64,000 bases of DNA from Tunturibacter empetritectus (GTDB lineage Bacteria; Acidobacteriota; Terriglobia; Terriglobales; Acidobacteriaceae), in contig NZ_CP132932.1 in assembly GCF_040358985.1 (NCBI RefSeq), forward strand, positions 3,844,001 to 3,908,000. The letters are read 5' to 3'. Of this stretch, positions 8,418 to 17,031 are shown piece by piece (position 1 is the stretch's first letter; every line of letters begins with the position of its first letter). The notes beneath the pieces are model-generated. The model made no database searches. It saw only the letters and a list, made by a program, of their open reading frames with translations, and was not told the origin of the DNA. A program made the translations under genes and the position numbers.

Positions 8418-10999
8418 TGGCGACCCTCTCCTATCGCTCCGCCGCAAAGATCGCCGCCCGCGAGATGCACTCCTCCCGCGGAAAGTTCTTCTTCGTCATT
8501 CTCTCCGTCGCCATCGGCGTCGCCGCGCTCACCGGAGTACGCGGCTTCTCCTCCTCCTTCCGCAGCACCCTGCTCAATCGAGCCCGCAGCATCATGGCCG
8601 CCGACCTGTCCGCGAGGATGTTCCAACAGCCAACGCCCGACCAGCAGAAGGCCTTGGACGAGATCGCAGCAACCGGCGTCGAGATCACCCCCGTCACCGA
8701 GCTGCTTTCGATGGCGTCCTCCGCGAAGACACTCGACCCGCTACTGGTCTCGCTCAAGTCGGTCGATCCCGCAAAGTACCCATTCTACGGACAAGTCGAA
8801 CTCGCCCCCTCCGCCCAACTGAAGACCGTACTCGACGCAAACACCGTTGCCGTTGCCGACGACCTCCTCGTTCGATTGAACGTCAAAATAGGAGATCAAC
8901 TCAAGATCGGCACCCAGCTCTTTCGCATCGGCTCGGTTGTCGTCAATGAGCCGGATCGTCTCTCAGGCAACTTCGCAGCCGGTCCGCGCGTGCTCATCTC
9001 GCGGGAGGGCCTGGACGCAAGCGGACTCCTCGCACCCGGAAGCCACGCCGGACAGCGATATCTCTTCAAGGTCCCTCCGCCCAGCAACGGCGCACCAATA
9101 TCCGACAAGGCTGTCGCTGACTTGAAAGTCCGCCTGGAAAAGCTCCTTCCAGAGGCACAAATTATCGACTACCGCGAGACCAACCCGGCGCTCACGCAGG
9201 GTCTTGACCGTGCCACAAGTCTTCTGTCGCTGATGAGCCTCGTGGCCCTTGTCCTTGGTGCCATTGGCGTCGCTATGGCCATGCGGGCGCACCTGCAGCA
9301 GCGTCTCGACACCATCGCAATCATGAAGTCCCTGGGCGCACGCTCAGGCCAGATCATCAAGATCTATCTTTTGCAGACGCTCCTGCTGGGTCTCGCCGGA
9401 GGCTTGTTGGGTGTAGCTTTGGGCGTCGCTGTACAGCTCAGCTTTCCCCATCTGCTGGCCAGGCTCATCCACGTCGATACTGAGCTTCATCTCCAGCTAC
9501 GCACCGTCATCACGGGGCTCGCAGCCGGCCTGCTTACGACTCTTCTCTTCACCCTGCCTCCATTGCTCGATATCCGCGGAGTCCGTCCCATCCTGATTCT
9601 TCGCCGGGCAGTGGAAGATAACGACGACCCGTTCGTTACTGCAGCTTGGCGTAAAATCACCAAAAATCTAGCCCAGGTCGCCGCAGCGGTGCTCATTCTC
9701 GCCGGACTAGCCGCCATCGCAACCACACTGAGCGATTCACTCGTAGTAGGCGAGGTCTTTTCCTTTGGCCTGGTAGCCGTCCTCGCGGTGCTGTTACTCG
9801 CCTCCGTAGCCGTCCTCGCTGGACTCCGCTTCTTCCTCACCAAGACCCGTCTTCATCTGCCGTCCTCACTTCGTCACGGACTGGCAAATCTCTATCGTCC
9901 AGGCAATCCCTCTGCCGCGTTGCTGGCTGCTCTCGGGCTTGGTGTGATGCAGATCATGACGGTCTATCTCGTCCAGCAAGCCGTTGTCTCGGAACTTCAC
10001 GTATCCGCCGCGCCCAACCTTCCCAACGTCTTCCTCATCGATATCACCAACGAAGAGATCAACGGAATTCGCACGCTGCTAAAGACACAGCCCAGCGTCA
10101 CCGCATCCCCGGAGCTCCTCCCCGTCGTCTCATCGCGCATCGTCGACATCGACGGTGTCCCCGCAAACGAAGCGAAGCTGAAGAACTTCCCCAAGCGAAT
10201 GCTGCGGTCGATCAACCTCACCTGGTCTGCAGCCTCGCCTCCCGGAACCAAGACGGTGGAGGGGAGCTGGTGGTCCGCAGACGAGAAGCGCCCAGTCGTC
10301 GCCGTAGAAAAACGTCAAGCGGACAGGCTGGGCGTTCATGTCGGCTCGCACATCACCTTCGCCGCACAAGACACCCAGTTCGTCGCCACAGTTGTAGCGC
10401 TCACCAAATCAGACGGCCAGCACGCCTATTCGCGAGCCGAGTTTATTCTTCCGCAACCGGCCCTCGCTGGGCTGCCGGTCATCTGGTATGGCGGCGTACA
10501 CGCCGACCCAAATCGCGTCGGCGAACTGCAGCGCGCACTCTACAACTCCTACCCCACCGTCACGGTCATCAACGTAGCCCAGGCCCTCGAAACCGTGCGA
10601 GCCGTAGTCCTCCAGATCACGTACGTCATCCAGTTTCTCGCAGCGTTCTCCATCTTCGCCGGCATCGTCATTCTCGCCAGTTCGATCGCCGGAACCCGCT
10701 ATCGCCGCATTCGCGAGGTCGTCGTCCTCAAAACCCTGGGAGCCACGCGAGCACGCATCGCCACGGTATTTTCCATCGAGTTCGCGGTCCTGGGGCTGGT
10801 CGCCGGCGCGGTAGGCATCCTCTTCGCAAACATCATCGCCAGGGTGCTGCTCACAAAACTCACCGTCGCGTACCACTTCCAATGGTTCTGGACCTTCGGC
10901 GCGCTCCTCGGAACTGCCGCGCTCACCGTCGCCACCGGCTGGGTAGCAAGCCACCGCATCCTGGGCAGAAAACCGTTGGAAGTCCTTCGCGAAGAGTAA
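8417..10999 (+). CDS. ABC transporter permease, YbbP/FtsX family
   Basis: 860 residues with two FtsX-type permease modules: an N-terminal membrane helix at about 20-45, a periplasmic domain, three helices with an FtsX domain around 265-390 (ATSLLSLMSLVALVLGAIGV; IMKSLGARSGQIIKIYLLQ), two further helices around 415-470, a second periplasmic domain, and a C-terminal FtsX domain around 725-850 (VLKTLGATRARIATVFSIEF). This two-module layout is the YbbP type. The ATG overlaps the stop of the ATPase. With the divergent TesA-like esterase it forms a tesA/ybbAP-like unit, probably extracting or flipping lipids or lipophilic products; the substrate is not known. Confidence 0.88.
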   Translation: MATLSYRSAAKIAAREMHSSRGKFFFVILSVAIGVAALTGVRGFSSSFRSTLLNRARSIMAADLSARMFQQPTPDQQKALDEIAATGVEITPVTELLSMASSAKTLDPLLVSLKSVDPAKYPFYGQVELAPSAQLKTVLDANTVAVADDLLVRLNVKIGDQLKIGTQLFRIGSVVVNEPDRLSGNFAAGPRVLISREGLDASGLLAPGSHAGQRYLFKVPPPSNGAPISDKAVADLKVRLEKLLPEAQIIDYRETNPALTQGLDRATSLLSLMSLVALVLGAIGVAMAMRAHLQQRLDTIAIMKSLGARSGQIIKIYLLQTLLLGLAGGLLGVALGVAVQLSFPHLLARLIHVDTELHLQLRTVITGLAAGLLTTLLFTLPPLLDIRGVRPILILRRAVEDNDDPFVTAAWRKITKNLAQVAAAVLILAGLAAIATTLSDSLVVGEVFSFGLVAVLAVLLLASVAVLAGLRFFLTKTRLHLPSSLRHGLANLYRPGNPSAALLAALGLGVMQIMTVYLVQQAVVSELHVSAAPNLPNVFLIDITNEEINGIRTLLKTQPSVTASPELLPVVSSRIVDIDGVPANEAKLKNFPKRMLRSINLTWSAASPPGTKTVEGSWWSADEKRPVVAVEKRQADRLGVHVGSHITFAAQDTQFVATVVALTKSDGQHAYSRAEFILPQPALAGLPVIWYGGVHADPNRVGELQRALYNSYPTVTVINVAQALETVRAVVLQITYVIQFLAAFSIFAGIVILASSIAGTRYRRIREVVVLKTLGATRARIATVFSIEFAVLGLVAGAVGILFANIIARVLLTKLTVAYHFQWFWTFGALLGTAALTVATGWVASHRILGRKPLEVLREE

Positions 11000-11010
11000 C
11001 CAAATGGCTT

Positions 11011-11026
11011 CCGTTTACGTATACGG
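11011..11026. promoter_or_regulatory. Near-palindrome upstream of galK
   Basis: CCGTTTACGTATACGG is symmetric except for one base pair and lies 31 bp before the galK frame, in the only sizeable gap between the ABC permease and galK. It could be an operator for the galKT unit. The symmetry is short and the site does not match a well-known GalR consensus, so confidence is low. Confidence 0.25.
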
Positions 11027-11056
11027 TTATGACATGATCTTGTAGCAACTTCAGAA

Positions 11057-12244
11057 ATGCGGGTTCTGCGAATGAGGGTGGACAACGAACAACTGCTGCA
11101 GCTCCATCAGCAGCGATTTGGTCTTGAGGGCAAGCTCTTCGCCGCTCCGGCTCGAGTCAATCTGATCGGCGAGCACACCGACTACACGGGCGGTCTAGTC
11201 ATGCCCATGGCGATAGACTTTCGAACCGTCGCCATCCTCAGTCGGACGAACGACCAACGTGCCGTCTTCTACTCGGCAAACTACGACGAAGAAGTCTCCT
11301 TTGAAGTTGCCTCACTGGAGTGTGCCCCGAGAGGGCATTGGTCTGACTATCCCGCAGGCGTTCTTTGGTCTCTCCAGCAGCAGGAAATCGCGGTCAGTGG
11401 CTTCAAGATGACTCTTGCAGGCGATGTCCCTCTGGGAGCTGGACTAAGCTCTTCTGCCTCCGTCGAAGTAGCGACAGCGCTGGCGCTTTTAGCGCACGCC
11501 GGCGCAACCCTTCCCCTCGACAAACTCGCAACCCTCTGCCGCCGAGCCGAAAACGAGTACGTTGGCGCAAAGAGCGGCATTATGGATCAGTTCGTCGTGG
11601 CCGGTGCCGTAGCCCATCGAGCGATGCTGCTCGACACCCGTTCCCTCACCTTCGAGCTTCTTCCCTTGCCCGACCAGGTACGTGTAGTCATCTGCAACTC
11701 CATGGTGAAACATGCCGTGGCCACCGGAGAATATGGAGACCGTCGCGACGAGGTCGAGTCTGGCCAGGCCGTCCTGCAACACGAGCGACACATAAAGCTG
11801 CTTCGAGATGCGACACTAAGTGATCTCGAAGCCTGCAAAAGCAAGATGTCCGCCGCCAGCTTCGCGCGATGCAAACACATCATCACAGAAAATCAACGCG
11901 TATTGGATGCTCGGGAGGCGCTGTTGCACGACGATATGAAGCAGTTCGGAAGCATAATGGTTGAGGCTCACAGGAGCATGCGCGACGACTTTGCCGCAAG
12001 CTGCGAAGAGGTCGATGCACTGGTTGAGATCGCCACCCGGCAGCCAGGGTGTTTCGGCGCTCGCATCACCGGCGGCGGATTTGGGGGATGCACCGTGAAT
12101 ATGATTCGCGCAGAGGTCGCGGAGCAATTCGTCGCAACCTTGAAGCGCGAGTACGCCGCAAAGACCGGAATCACCGCAGAATGTTTCATCAGTGCGCCGT
12201 CCGACGGAGCGCTCGCCATGGCAGCAACCGGCGGTGTCCAGTGA
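11057..12244 (+). CDS. galK: Galactokinase
   Basis: 395 residues from ATG 11057; ATG 11075 is an alternative start. GalK phosphorylates alpha-D-galactose at C1, the first step of the Leloir pathway after mutarotation. Diagnostic motifs: ARVNLIGEHTDYTGG near residue 35 (galactokinase signature), GAGLSSSASVEVA near 128 (GHMP ATP loop), catalytic Asp in KSGIMDQFV near 177, and ARITGGGFGGCTV near 340 (third GHMP motif). The stop overlaps the GTG start of galT, so the two are coupled. A near-palindrome lies upstream. Confidence 0.96.
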   Translation: MRVLRMRVDNEQLLQLHQQRFGLEGKLFAAPARVNLIGEHTDYTGGLVMPMAIDFRTVAILSRTNDQRAVFYSANYDEEVSFEVASLECAPRGHWSDYPAGVLWSLQQQEIAVSGFKMTLAGDVPLGAGLSSSASVEVATALALLAHAGATLPLDKLATLCRRAENEYVGAKSGIMDQFVVAGAVAHRAMLLDTRSLTFELLPLPDQVRVVICNSMVKHAVATGEYGDRRDEVESGQAVLQHERHIKLLRDATLSDLEACKSKMSAASFARCKHIITENQRVLDAREALLHDDMKQFGSIMVEAHRSMRDDFAASCEEVDALVEIATRQPGCFGARITGGGFGGCTVNMIRAEVAEQFVATLKREYAAKTGITAECFISAPSDGALAMAATGGVQ

Positions 12245-13281
12245 TTCCTCTAGCGCAGCAAAACCCTCACCGGCGATTCAATCCCCTCAAACGCGAGTGG
12301 GTTCTAGTCTCTCCCCATCGCACGCAGCGTCCCTGGCAAGGGCAAACCGAGACGAAGACCACAGAGGTCGCACTGACCTACGATCCAACCTGCTATCTCT
12401 GTCCGGGAAACGTACGCGCAGGCGGAGTGCGAACCGACAAATACATCAGCACCTACGTCTTCGAAAACGACTTCGCCGCGTTGAAGCCGGACACCCCGCA
12501 GTTCTCGAGCGATGAAGGCAGCAAAGGCCTGCTGCTCGCAGAAGGCGAGAGCGGAGTATGCCGTGTCATCTGCTTCTCCCCGCGCCACGACCTCACGCTG
12601 GCCAAGATGTCAGTACCTGAAATTCGCGCCGTCGTCGACGTATGGAGCGAGCAGTACGCAGAGCTCGGCACACGCGACGACGTGAACTACGTGCAGATCT
12701 TTGAAAACCGCGGAGCCATGATGGGGGCCAGCAATCCGCATCCGCACGGACAGCTGTGGGCCAGCCGTTCGATCCCCGATGAAGTAGTTTCAGAGCTTGC
12801 CGGCCAGCGCGAATACCTCACAAAAAACAATGCTGTTCTCTTATGCGAGTATCAGAAACTGGAAGAGTCGCTGGGCGAGCGTATCGTCTCACAGAACGAG
12901 AGCTTCCTCGCAGTCGTTCCGTTCTGGGCCGTGTGGCCTTTCGAAGTGATGATCCTGCCGCGCCGCCACGTCAGCACCCTGCAGGCATTCACCGACACGG
13001 AGCGATCAGACTTCGCGGCCATCCTGCACGCAGTCACCGCAACCTACGATCAGGTCTTTGACACCCCATTCCCCTACTCCATGGGTCTGCATCCTGCTCC
13101 ATGCGACGGGGAGGAACATCCAGAGTGGCAGTTTCACGCCCACTTTTACCCACCTCTGCTCAGGTCGGCCACCATCCGAAAGTTCATGGTTGGCTACGAA
13201 CTCCTAGGCTCTCCGCAGCGGGACATCACACCCGAATCCGCTGCCGAGACCCTTCGTCAAGCGAGTCTGCGTGCTCTCTGA
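12241..13281 (+). CDS. galT: Galactose-1-phosphate uridylyltransferase
   Basis: The frame is open from 12049 inside galK, but the start is the GTG at 12241 overlapping the galK stop (GTGA), giving 346 residues. GalT exchanges UMP between UDP-glucose and galactose-1-phosphate. Motifs: RRFNPLKREWVLVSPHR at the N-terminus, zinc ligands in CYLCPGN, NRGAMMGASNPHPHGQ with the active-site HPH near residue 163, and EHPEWQFHAHFYPPLLRS near 290. No galE or transporter is adjacent, so epimerase must be supplied from elsewhere. Confidence 0.96.
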   Translation: MIPLAQQNPHRRFNPLKREWVLVSPHRTQRPWQGQTETKTTEVALTYDPTCYLCPGNVRAGGVRTDKYISTYVFENDFAALKPDTPQFSSDEGSKGLLLAEGESGVCRVICFSPRHDLTLAKMSVPEIRAVVDVWSEQYAELGTRDDVNYVQIFENRGAMMGASNPHPHGQLWASRSIPDEVVSELAGQREYLTKNNAVLLCEYQKLEESLGERIVSQNESFLAVVPFWAVWPFEVMILPRRHVSTLQAFTDTERSDFAAILHAVTATYDQVFDTPFPYSMGLHPAPCDGEEHPEWQFHAHFYPPLLRSATIRKFMVGYELLGSPQRDITPESAAETLRQASLRAL

Positions 13282-13345
13282 GAAATGATGTGAACACTTG
13301 CAGCGAACAACTGCTGCTATTTGACTGGAAAGAAGACACAACGGT

Positions 13346-13702
13346 TTAGTGAGTAGACACAAAGGCGCATACGTCTTTCGCCATGTTCTTCAAATTCTTT
13401 GCTGACGAGGTGTAGCGAACGGTCCCTTGTTGGTCGGTGATCGTTGACGAACCCGGCTCTGTGTCCAAGATGTAGTCGGCTTTAGGTCTGGACTGCGTGA
13501 AGGACACGGCAGGGCATCTCTCAATGAACTCTGTGATGACTGCGGGTGAGGAATGATAGTCGCCGTCTAGGGCCTTCGTTTTGACCCCGTAGAACGTTCC
13601 TTTGCCGCCTTGGACAACCTTGTCCACGACGAAAACTGTATGAGTGGCCGCAAAAGCGGTCGCTTGAGACCACAACAAGGCTGCTAGAAGACCGACTTTC
13701 AT
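13346..13702 (-). CDS. Small secreted protein of unknown function
   Basis: 118 residues with a strong ribosome site (AGGGAGAGG) before the ATG and a signal peptide MKVGLLAALLWSQATAFAA. The mature part has a strand-rich pattern (THTVFVVDKVVQGG; SRPKADYILDTEPGSS; GTVRYTSSAKNLKNMAKDVC) and two cysteines that could pair. I do not recognise a family with certainty. It faces galT tail to tail and is followed upstream by the integrase remnant, so it may belong to a small accessory patch. Confidence 0.7.
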   Translation of the reverse strand: MKVGLLAALLWSQATAFAATHTVFVVDKVVQGGKGTFYGVKTKALDGDYHSSPAVITEFIERCPAVSFTQSRPKADYILDTEPGSSTITDQQGTVRYTSSAKNLKNMAKDVCAFVSTH

Positions 13703-13770
13703 TGCACCTCTCCCTCAAAAATCTATGGTAAAGCGTATTAGGGCTCGATACTTCGCACGTTTCGATTTCG

Positions 13771-13905
13771 TGCGTCTCAAGCGACGAAAATCCCTTACAC
13801 ATAGCCTTGGCGGCCTTCACGGGATGCGACGGGAAACTTCTCGGACTCCGCTGGAAAGATATCGATCTCAACGGCAAGAGGCTATATCTGCCCAACGTTG
13901 CTTGA
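13771..13905 (+). pseudogene. Tyrosine recombinase (integrase) remnant
   Basis: One frame, not the frame of the annotated-looking short ORF, reads LHIALAAFTGCDGKLLG and then LRWKDIDLNGKRLYLPN before a TGA at 13903-13905. This matches the start of the phage-integrase catalytic domain, where the first catalytic Arg lies in a G(M/L)RxGELLxLRWxDID block; here that Arg position is Asp (TGCDGKLL), so the site is also degraded. No upstream domain, no HRY box and no second half are visible. The rest of 13703-14019 holds nothing I can identify. It suggests past insertion of a mobile element. Confidence 0.55.
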
Positions 13906-14019
13906 TCCTCCCGGAGCAGAGTTGACGACCTGCACAGGGAACACCCAGCGCCCCGAAAATACTTGGATCGACCGCAACTTGGGTCGACACGCTACCTGCG
14001 GCTGTTATGGGCAACAAGG

Positions 14020-15471
14020 TTATCTCAGAAGAATCCGCTGGGAGATGATTCGTGGACGTGGAGCATTCGCACCAATGTTACTGGTCTCCAGCAGAACTTC
14101 AAACGGCAGTATATTGCCCTTAGAGTCGAAGATCTTGCTCAACAGCGGCGCCGAAGCATCGCTGAAAAGATAGTCTGCTGCAGCCTCTGTGCCAGCCATG
14201 TTGATTCCCTCAATCAGAAGAACGTGGCCTGTGCCATCCAGATTTGGAGTAACGACAATCAGACCGAACGTGCTGCGTGCGGCGTCGCTCTGGTTCGTCT
14301 CGTAATACTCCCTCTCACCCGGCAGAGGGTGAAGATTGTGAATGACGACGTCGTTGACCTTTGGCTGATGTTCGAACTGAAAGTTCAGGTCTCTTTGAAA
14401 GAGATCCACCCAGGGATTGGAATCGAAGGACCCTAGCAGGATGACGTTGGACTGTTTCAGATCATCCAGCGTTACCTCGCGCGCATATCGCACTTTGAAC
14501 CGGTTCTTCACTACTGCTGGAAGCTGAGAGATAGCTGAGACAACATCCAGATCCACGACACTGGTATAGCGCCGTCCACCCAGTTCGTTCACCATCGCTG
14601 AATCTATACCGGAGGTGGTGGAAGTATGCTTCTGATACTCTCCGGCTGCGTACTCTGCCAGGGGGATCCTTCTATTGGTCAGATCCTGGTAGATCACCAG
14701 CCCGCTGTCGGCCGGTACCAGCAGTGTGTCCCGTGTCGGCGAGAAGAAGACGCTCCAGAACCGGTCCGAAACACTCTGCGGCGGCGACGCAAGATGGATG
14801 TCACGCGCCACTACGAAGAGGAGAGCCATAAACAACGCAGCACATAAGGCTCTGAGCCGCCAGACTTGCCGACCTGGCAACACCTGGTCCTTCACCGCCC
14901 GATCGACTCTCTCTTCCGATTGTTGTTGCGATGAGTCGACCCCGACGACTCCGATCAATCCCGTCTGCACAGGTTGCGGTCTGCTCTCGCCGACGGCTTT
15001 CCCATCTTCAATAAAAATAGGCACATAGCCGCCCCGCGGAACAGCGATGCGGATCGTCTCATCGATGCCTTCGCTGCTGAAGTACTCATCGAGTCTTTGC
15101 CGCAGCAGACGCGCGTAGTTGCGCACAATATTGTCTTCGCCGGGGTTGTATCCCTGTGGACGTCGAAAGACGTGTTCGCCGATCAACTGCTCGGTGATCT
15201 CGCAGGTCTGATCGAGCAGGTGCTTCTCGCAGATATAGAGGATGAAGCTGATCAAAAACTTGGATTTGGCGAATCCTTTGCTTGCGGCGACTCGCCTAGC
15301 GACGCCCCAGCGCGGATCCTTTTCAAGCCGCACAAGATGGTCTGCAACCGCCGTTCCTGACAGGCGTTCCGCTTTGGCGGACCCTCGACCCGTGCTTATC
15401 AAAACGTCTTCCACTGTCCTTAGTAGACATCGACAGAGCTGGCTTTTTGTTACTCCTTTATGAATCCCCAA
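14020..15471 (-). CDS. Membrane-anchored winged-helix-like regulator
   Basis: 483 residues. Residues about 65-155 form a domain with SKFLISFILYICEKHL, then NIVRNYARLLRQRLDEYF and RIAVPRGGYVPIF, closely matching the N-terminus of the regulator at 57433-59418 (FLRYL..; VEASRLRARLREYY; IEVPKGGYTAVL). The block resembles a winged helix ending in the typical GGY wing. One membrane helix follows near 207-226 (ALCAALFMALLFVVA), then an outer domain of about 250 residues, perhaps a solute-binding fold. That implies an envelope sensor with a cytoplasmic DNA-binding head, like ToxR/CadC. The start is uncertain: TTG 15471 is used, but AAAGGAG lies inside the frame, favouring a start slightly downstream. 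Confidence 0.7.
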   Translation of the reverse strand: MGIHKGVTKSQLCRCLLRTVEDVLISTGRGSAKAERLSGTAVADHLVRLEKDPRWGVARRVAASKGFAKSKFLISFILYICEKHLLDQTCEITEQLIGEHVFRRPQGYNPGEDNIVRNYARLLRQRLDEYFSSEGIDETIRIAVPRGGYVPIFIEDGKAVGESRPQPVQTGLIGVVGVDSSQQQSEERVDRAVKDQVLPGRQVWRLRALCAALFMALLFVVARDIHLASPPQSVSDRFWSVFFSPTRDTLLVPADSGLVIYQDLTNRRIPLAEYAAGEYQKHTSTTSGIDSAMVNELGGRRYTSVVDLDVVSAISQLPAVVKNRFKVRYAREVTLDDLKQSNVILLGSFDSNPWVDLFQRDLNFQFEHQPKVNDVVIHNLHPLPGEREYYETNQSDAARSTFGLIVVTPNLDGTGHVLLIEGINMAGTEAAADYLFSDASAPLLSKIFDSKGNILPFEVLLETSNIGANAPRPRIISQRILLR

Positions 15472-15746
15472 AATATATGAGATATCAAAAGTTACGACAG
15501 CATCAAATTATCGTTGGTGCCTTCCTGTAAGCAATTTATTTTCCGTCAGATGAGAGTTACCACCTCCGCGTGTACTCCATCCTTTACACCGTGGATCCCC
15601 CTGACGAAGAACCTGGAGGCAGAGGAAGATCAAAGTCTCAACGAAGAACAGAATCAATGGACCGGCGGCCAGTGCCAAATGCTATCTCCGGTTCCGTACC
15701 ATCGGCCAACCTCCTCTCAGACCGTCTCAGAAGGATGTAAGACAAG

Positions 15747-16922
15747 ATGACGAATTTTCGAGCGGCACTTTCCCTGATGATCATGCTTCCACTGAGCGTC
15801 CTCGCACAGAAAAATACCGTTTCTGAGCAGGATCAAACGCTGCGTATCAATCAGATTCAGGTGATCGGCAGTCATAACAGCTACCACTCTGGCATCGCCC
15901 CCAGCGAACGCAAGCTCATCGAGCAACAGAACCCGAAGGCGATGCGCGCGCTTGATTATGCTCATGCTCCCCTGGCCGATCAACTGACCGGCGGCGTGCG
16001 TCAGCTCGAGATCGACATCTACGCCGATTCGAAGGGTGGTCGCTACTCGCATCCAGCCATCGTCGGCAAAGTCGCAGAAGCGGGACTTCCAGCCGATCCC
16101 GACTTCGATCCGCAACACGAGATGGACAAGCCCGGCTTCAAAGTGATGCACGTCATGGATGTCGACCAGCGCAGCTCCTGCCACACCTTCATCGCCTGCC
16201 TCACGACAATTCGCGGCTGGTCGCAACAGCATCCGCAGCATCTCCCCATCTTCATCCTGGTCGAAACCAAGCAGGGCCGCGAAGGATCAGCCCCACAAGC
16301 GCACACGCCGGAGCCGTTTACCTCCGAGACCTTCGACGCGCTCGACGCCGAGATCCGTTCCGTCTTCTCCTCCGACGAGATGATCGCGCCAGATCAGGTT
16401 CGTGGCAGCTACGACACGCTGCTCGAAGCCGTTCAATCCACCAGCCCTGCTTCATCGGCTTCCAGCAAGAAGACCGGTGGATGGCCAACGCTCTCAGACT
16501 CTCGCGGCAAGGTTATCTTTCTTATGGACCAACGCAACGTGGGCCCGGTTTACATACAGGGACATGCCTCCCTTCGTGGCCGCCTCATCTTCACCAACGC
16601 CGCACCTGGTTCACCAGACGCAGCCTTCACCGAAGAAAACGATGGGACGAAGGCCGAGATCGACGTCCTGGCCCGCCAGGGATATCTCATCCGCACCCGG
16701 ACCGACGACGGCACGGAAGCTGCCCGCACCAACGACCACACCCGAGCCGACATCGCTCTCTCCAGCGGCGCACAGATGTTAAGCACAGACTACCCATCCT
16801 CCGAGCCCTCGCGTTGGACTGGATTCTTCGTAGGCCTCCCGCATGGCCTGGCCGCTCGCTGCAATCCAATCACCGCGCCACCCGGATGCGTCGACTCGCT
16901 GCTTGAGCCCTCAATGAAATAA
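15747..16922 (+). CDS. Secreted Ca2+-dependent PI-PLC-like phosphodiesterase
   Basis: 391 residues with a signal peptide ending near LSVLAQ (residues 1-21). The TIM-barrel PLC X-box features are QVIGSHNSYHSG (catalytic His near 43), GVRQLEIDIYAD (Glu/Asp metal site near 90), HVMDVDQRSSCHTF (second His region near 135) and PIFILVETKQG near 170. This fits the bacterial Ca2+-dependent phosphoinositide-specific PLC group (PI-PLC-C1), which cleaves phosphoinositides or related glycerophosphodiesters outside the cell. It precedes the TonB receptor and GH92 genes on the same strand, so it may join a nutrient-scavenging set. The preceding 275 bp contain no gene I can support. Confidence 0.85.
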   Translation: MTNFRAALSLMIMLPLSVLAQKNTVSEQDQTLRINQIQVIGSHNSYHSGIAPSERKLIEQQNPKAMRALDYAHAPLADQLTGGVRQLEIDIYADSKGGRYSHPAIVGKVAEAGLPADPDFDPQHEMDKPGFKVMHVMDVDQRSSCHTFIACLTTIRGWSQQHPQHLPIFILVETKQGREGSAPQAHTPEPFTSETFDALDAEIRSVFSSDEMIAPDQVRGSYDTLLEAVQSTSPASSASSKKTGGWPTLSDSRGKVIFLMDQRNVGPVYIQGHASLRGRLIFTNAAPGSPDAAFTEENDGTKAEIDVLARQGYLIRTRTDDGTEAARTNDHTRADIALSSGAQMLSTDYPSSEPSRWTGFFVGLPHGLAARCNPITAPPGCVDSLLEPSMK

Positions 16923-17031
16923 GACCCTGAATTTAGCAGACTGTTCGCCTTCCGCCCTCCCGCGCCCTCTGAAAGGCTGCTCCCTAACGCTCCAATTCAA
17001 CAGACTCTTACGCTCTCGCCAGGAGGCACGT

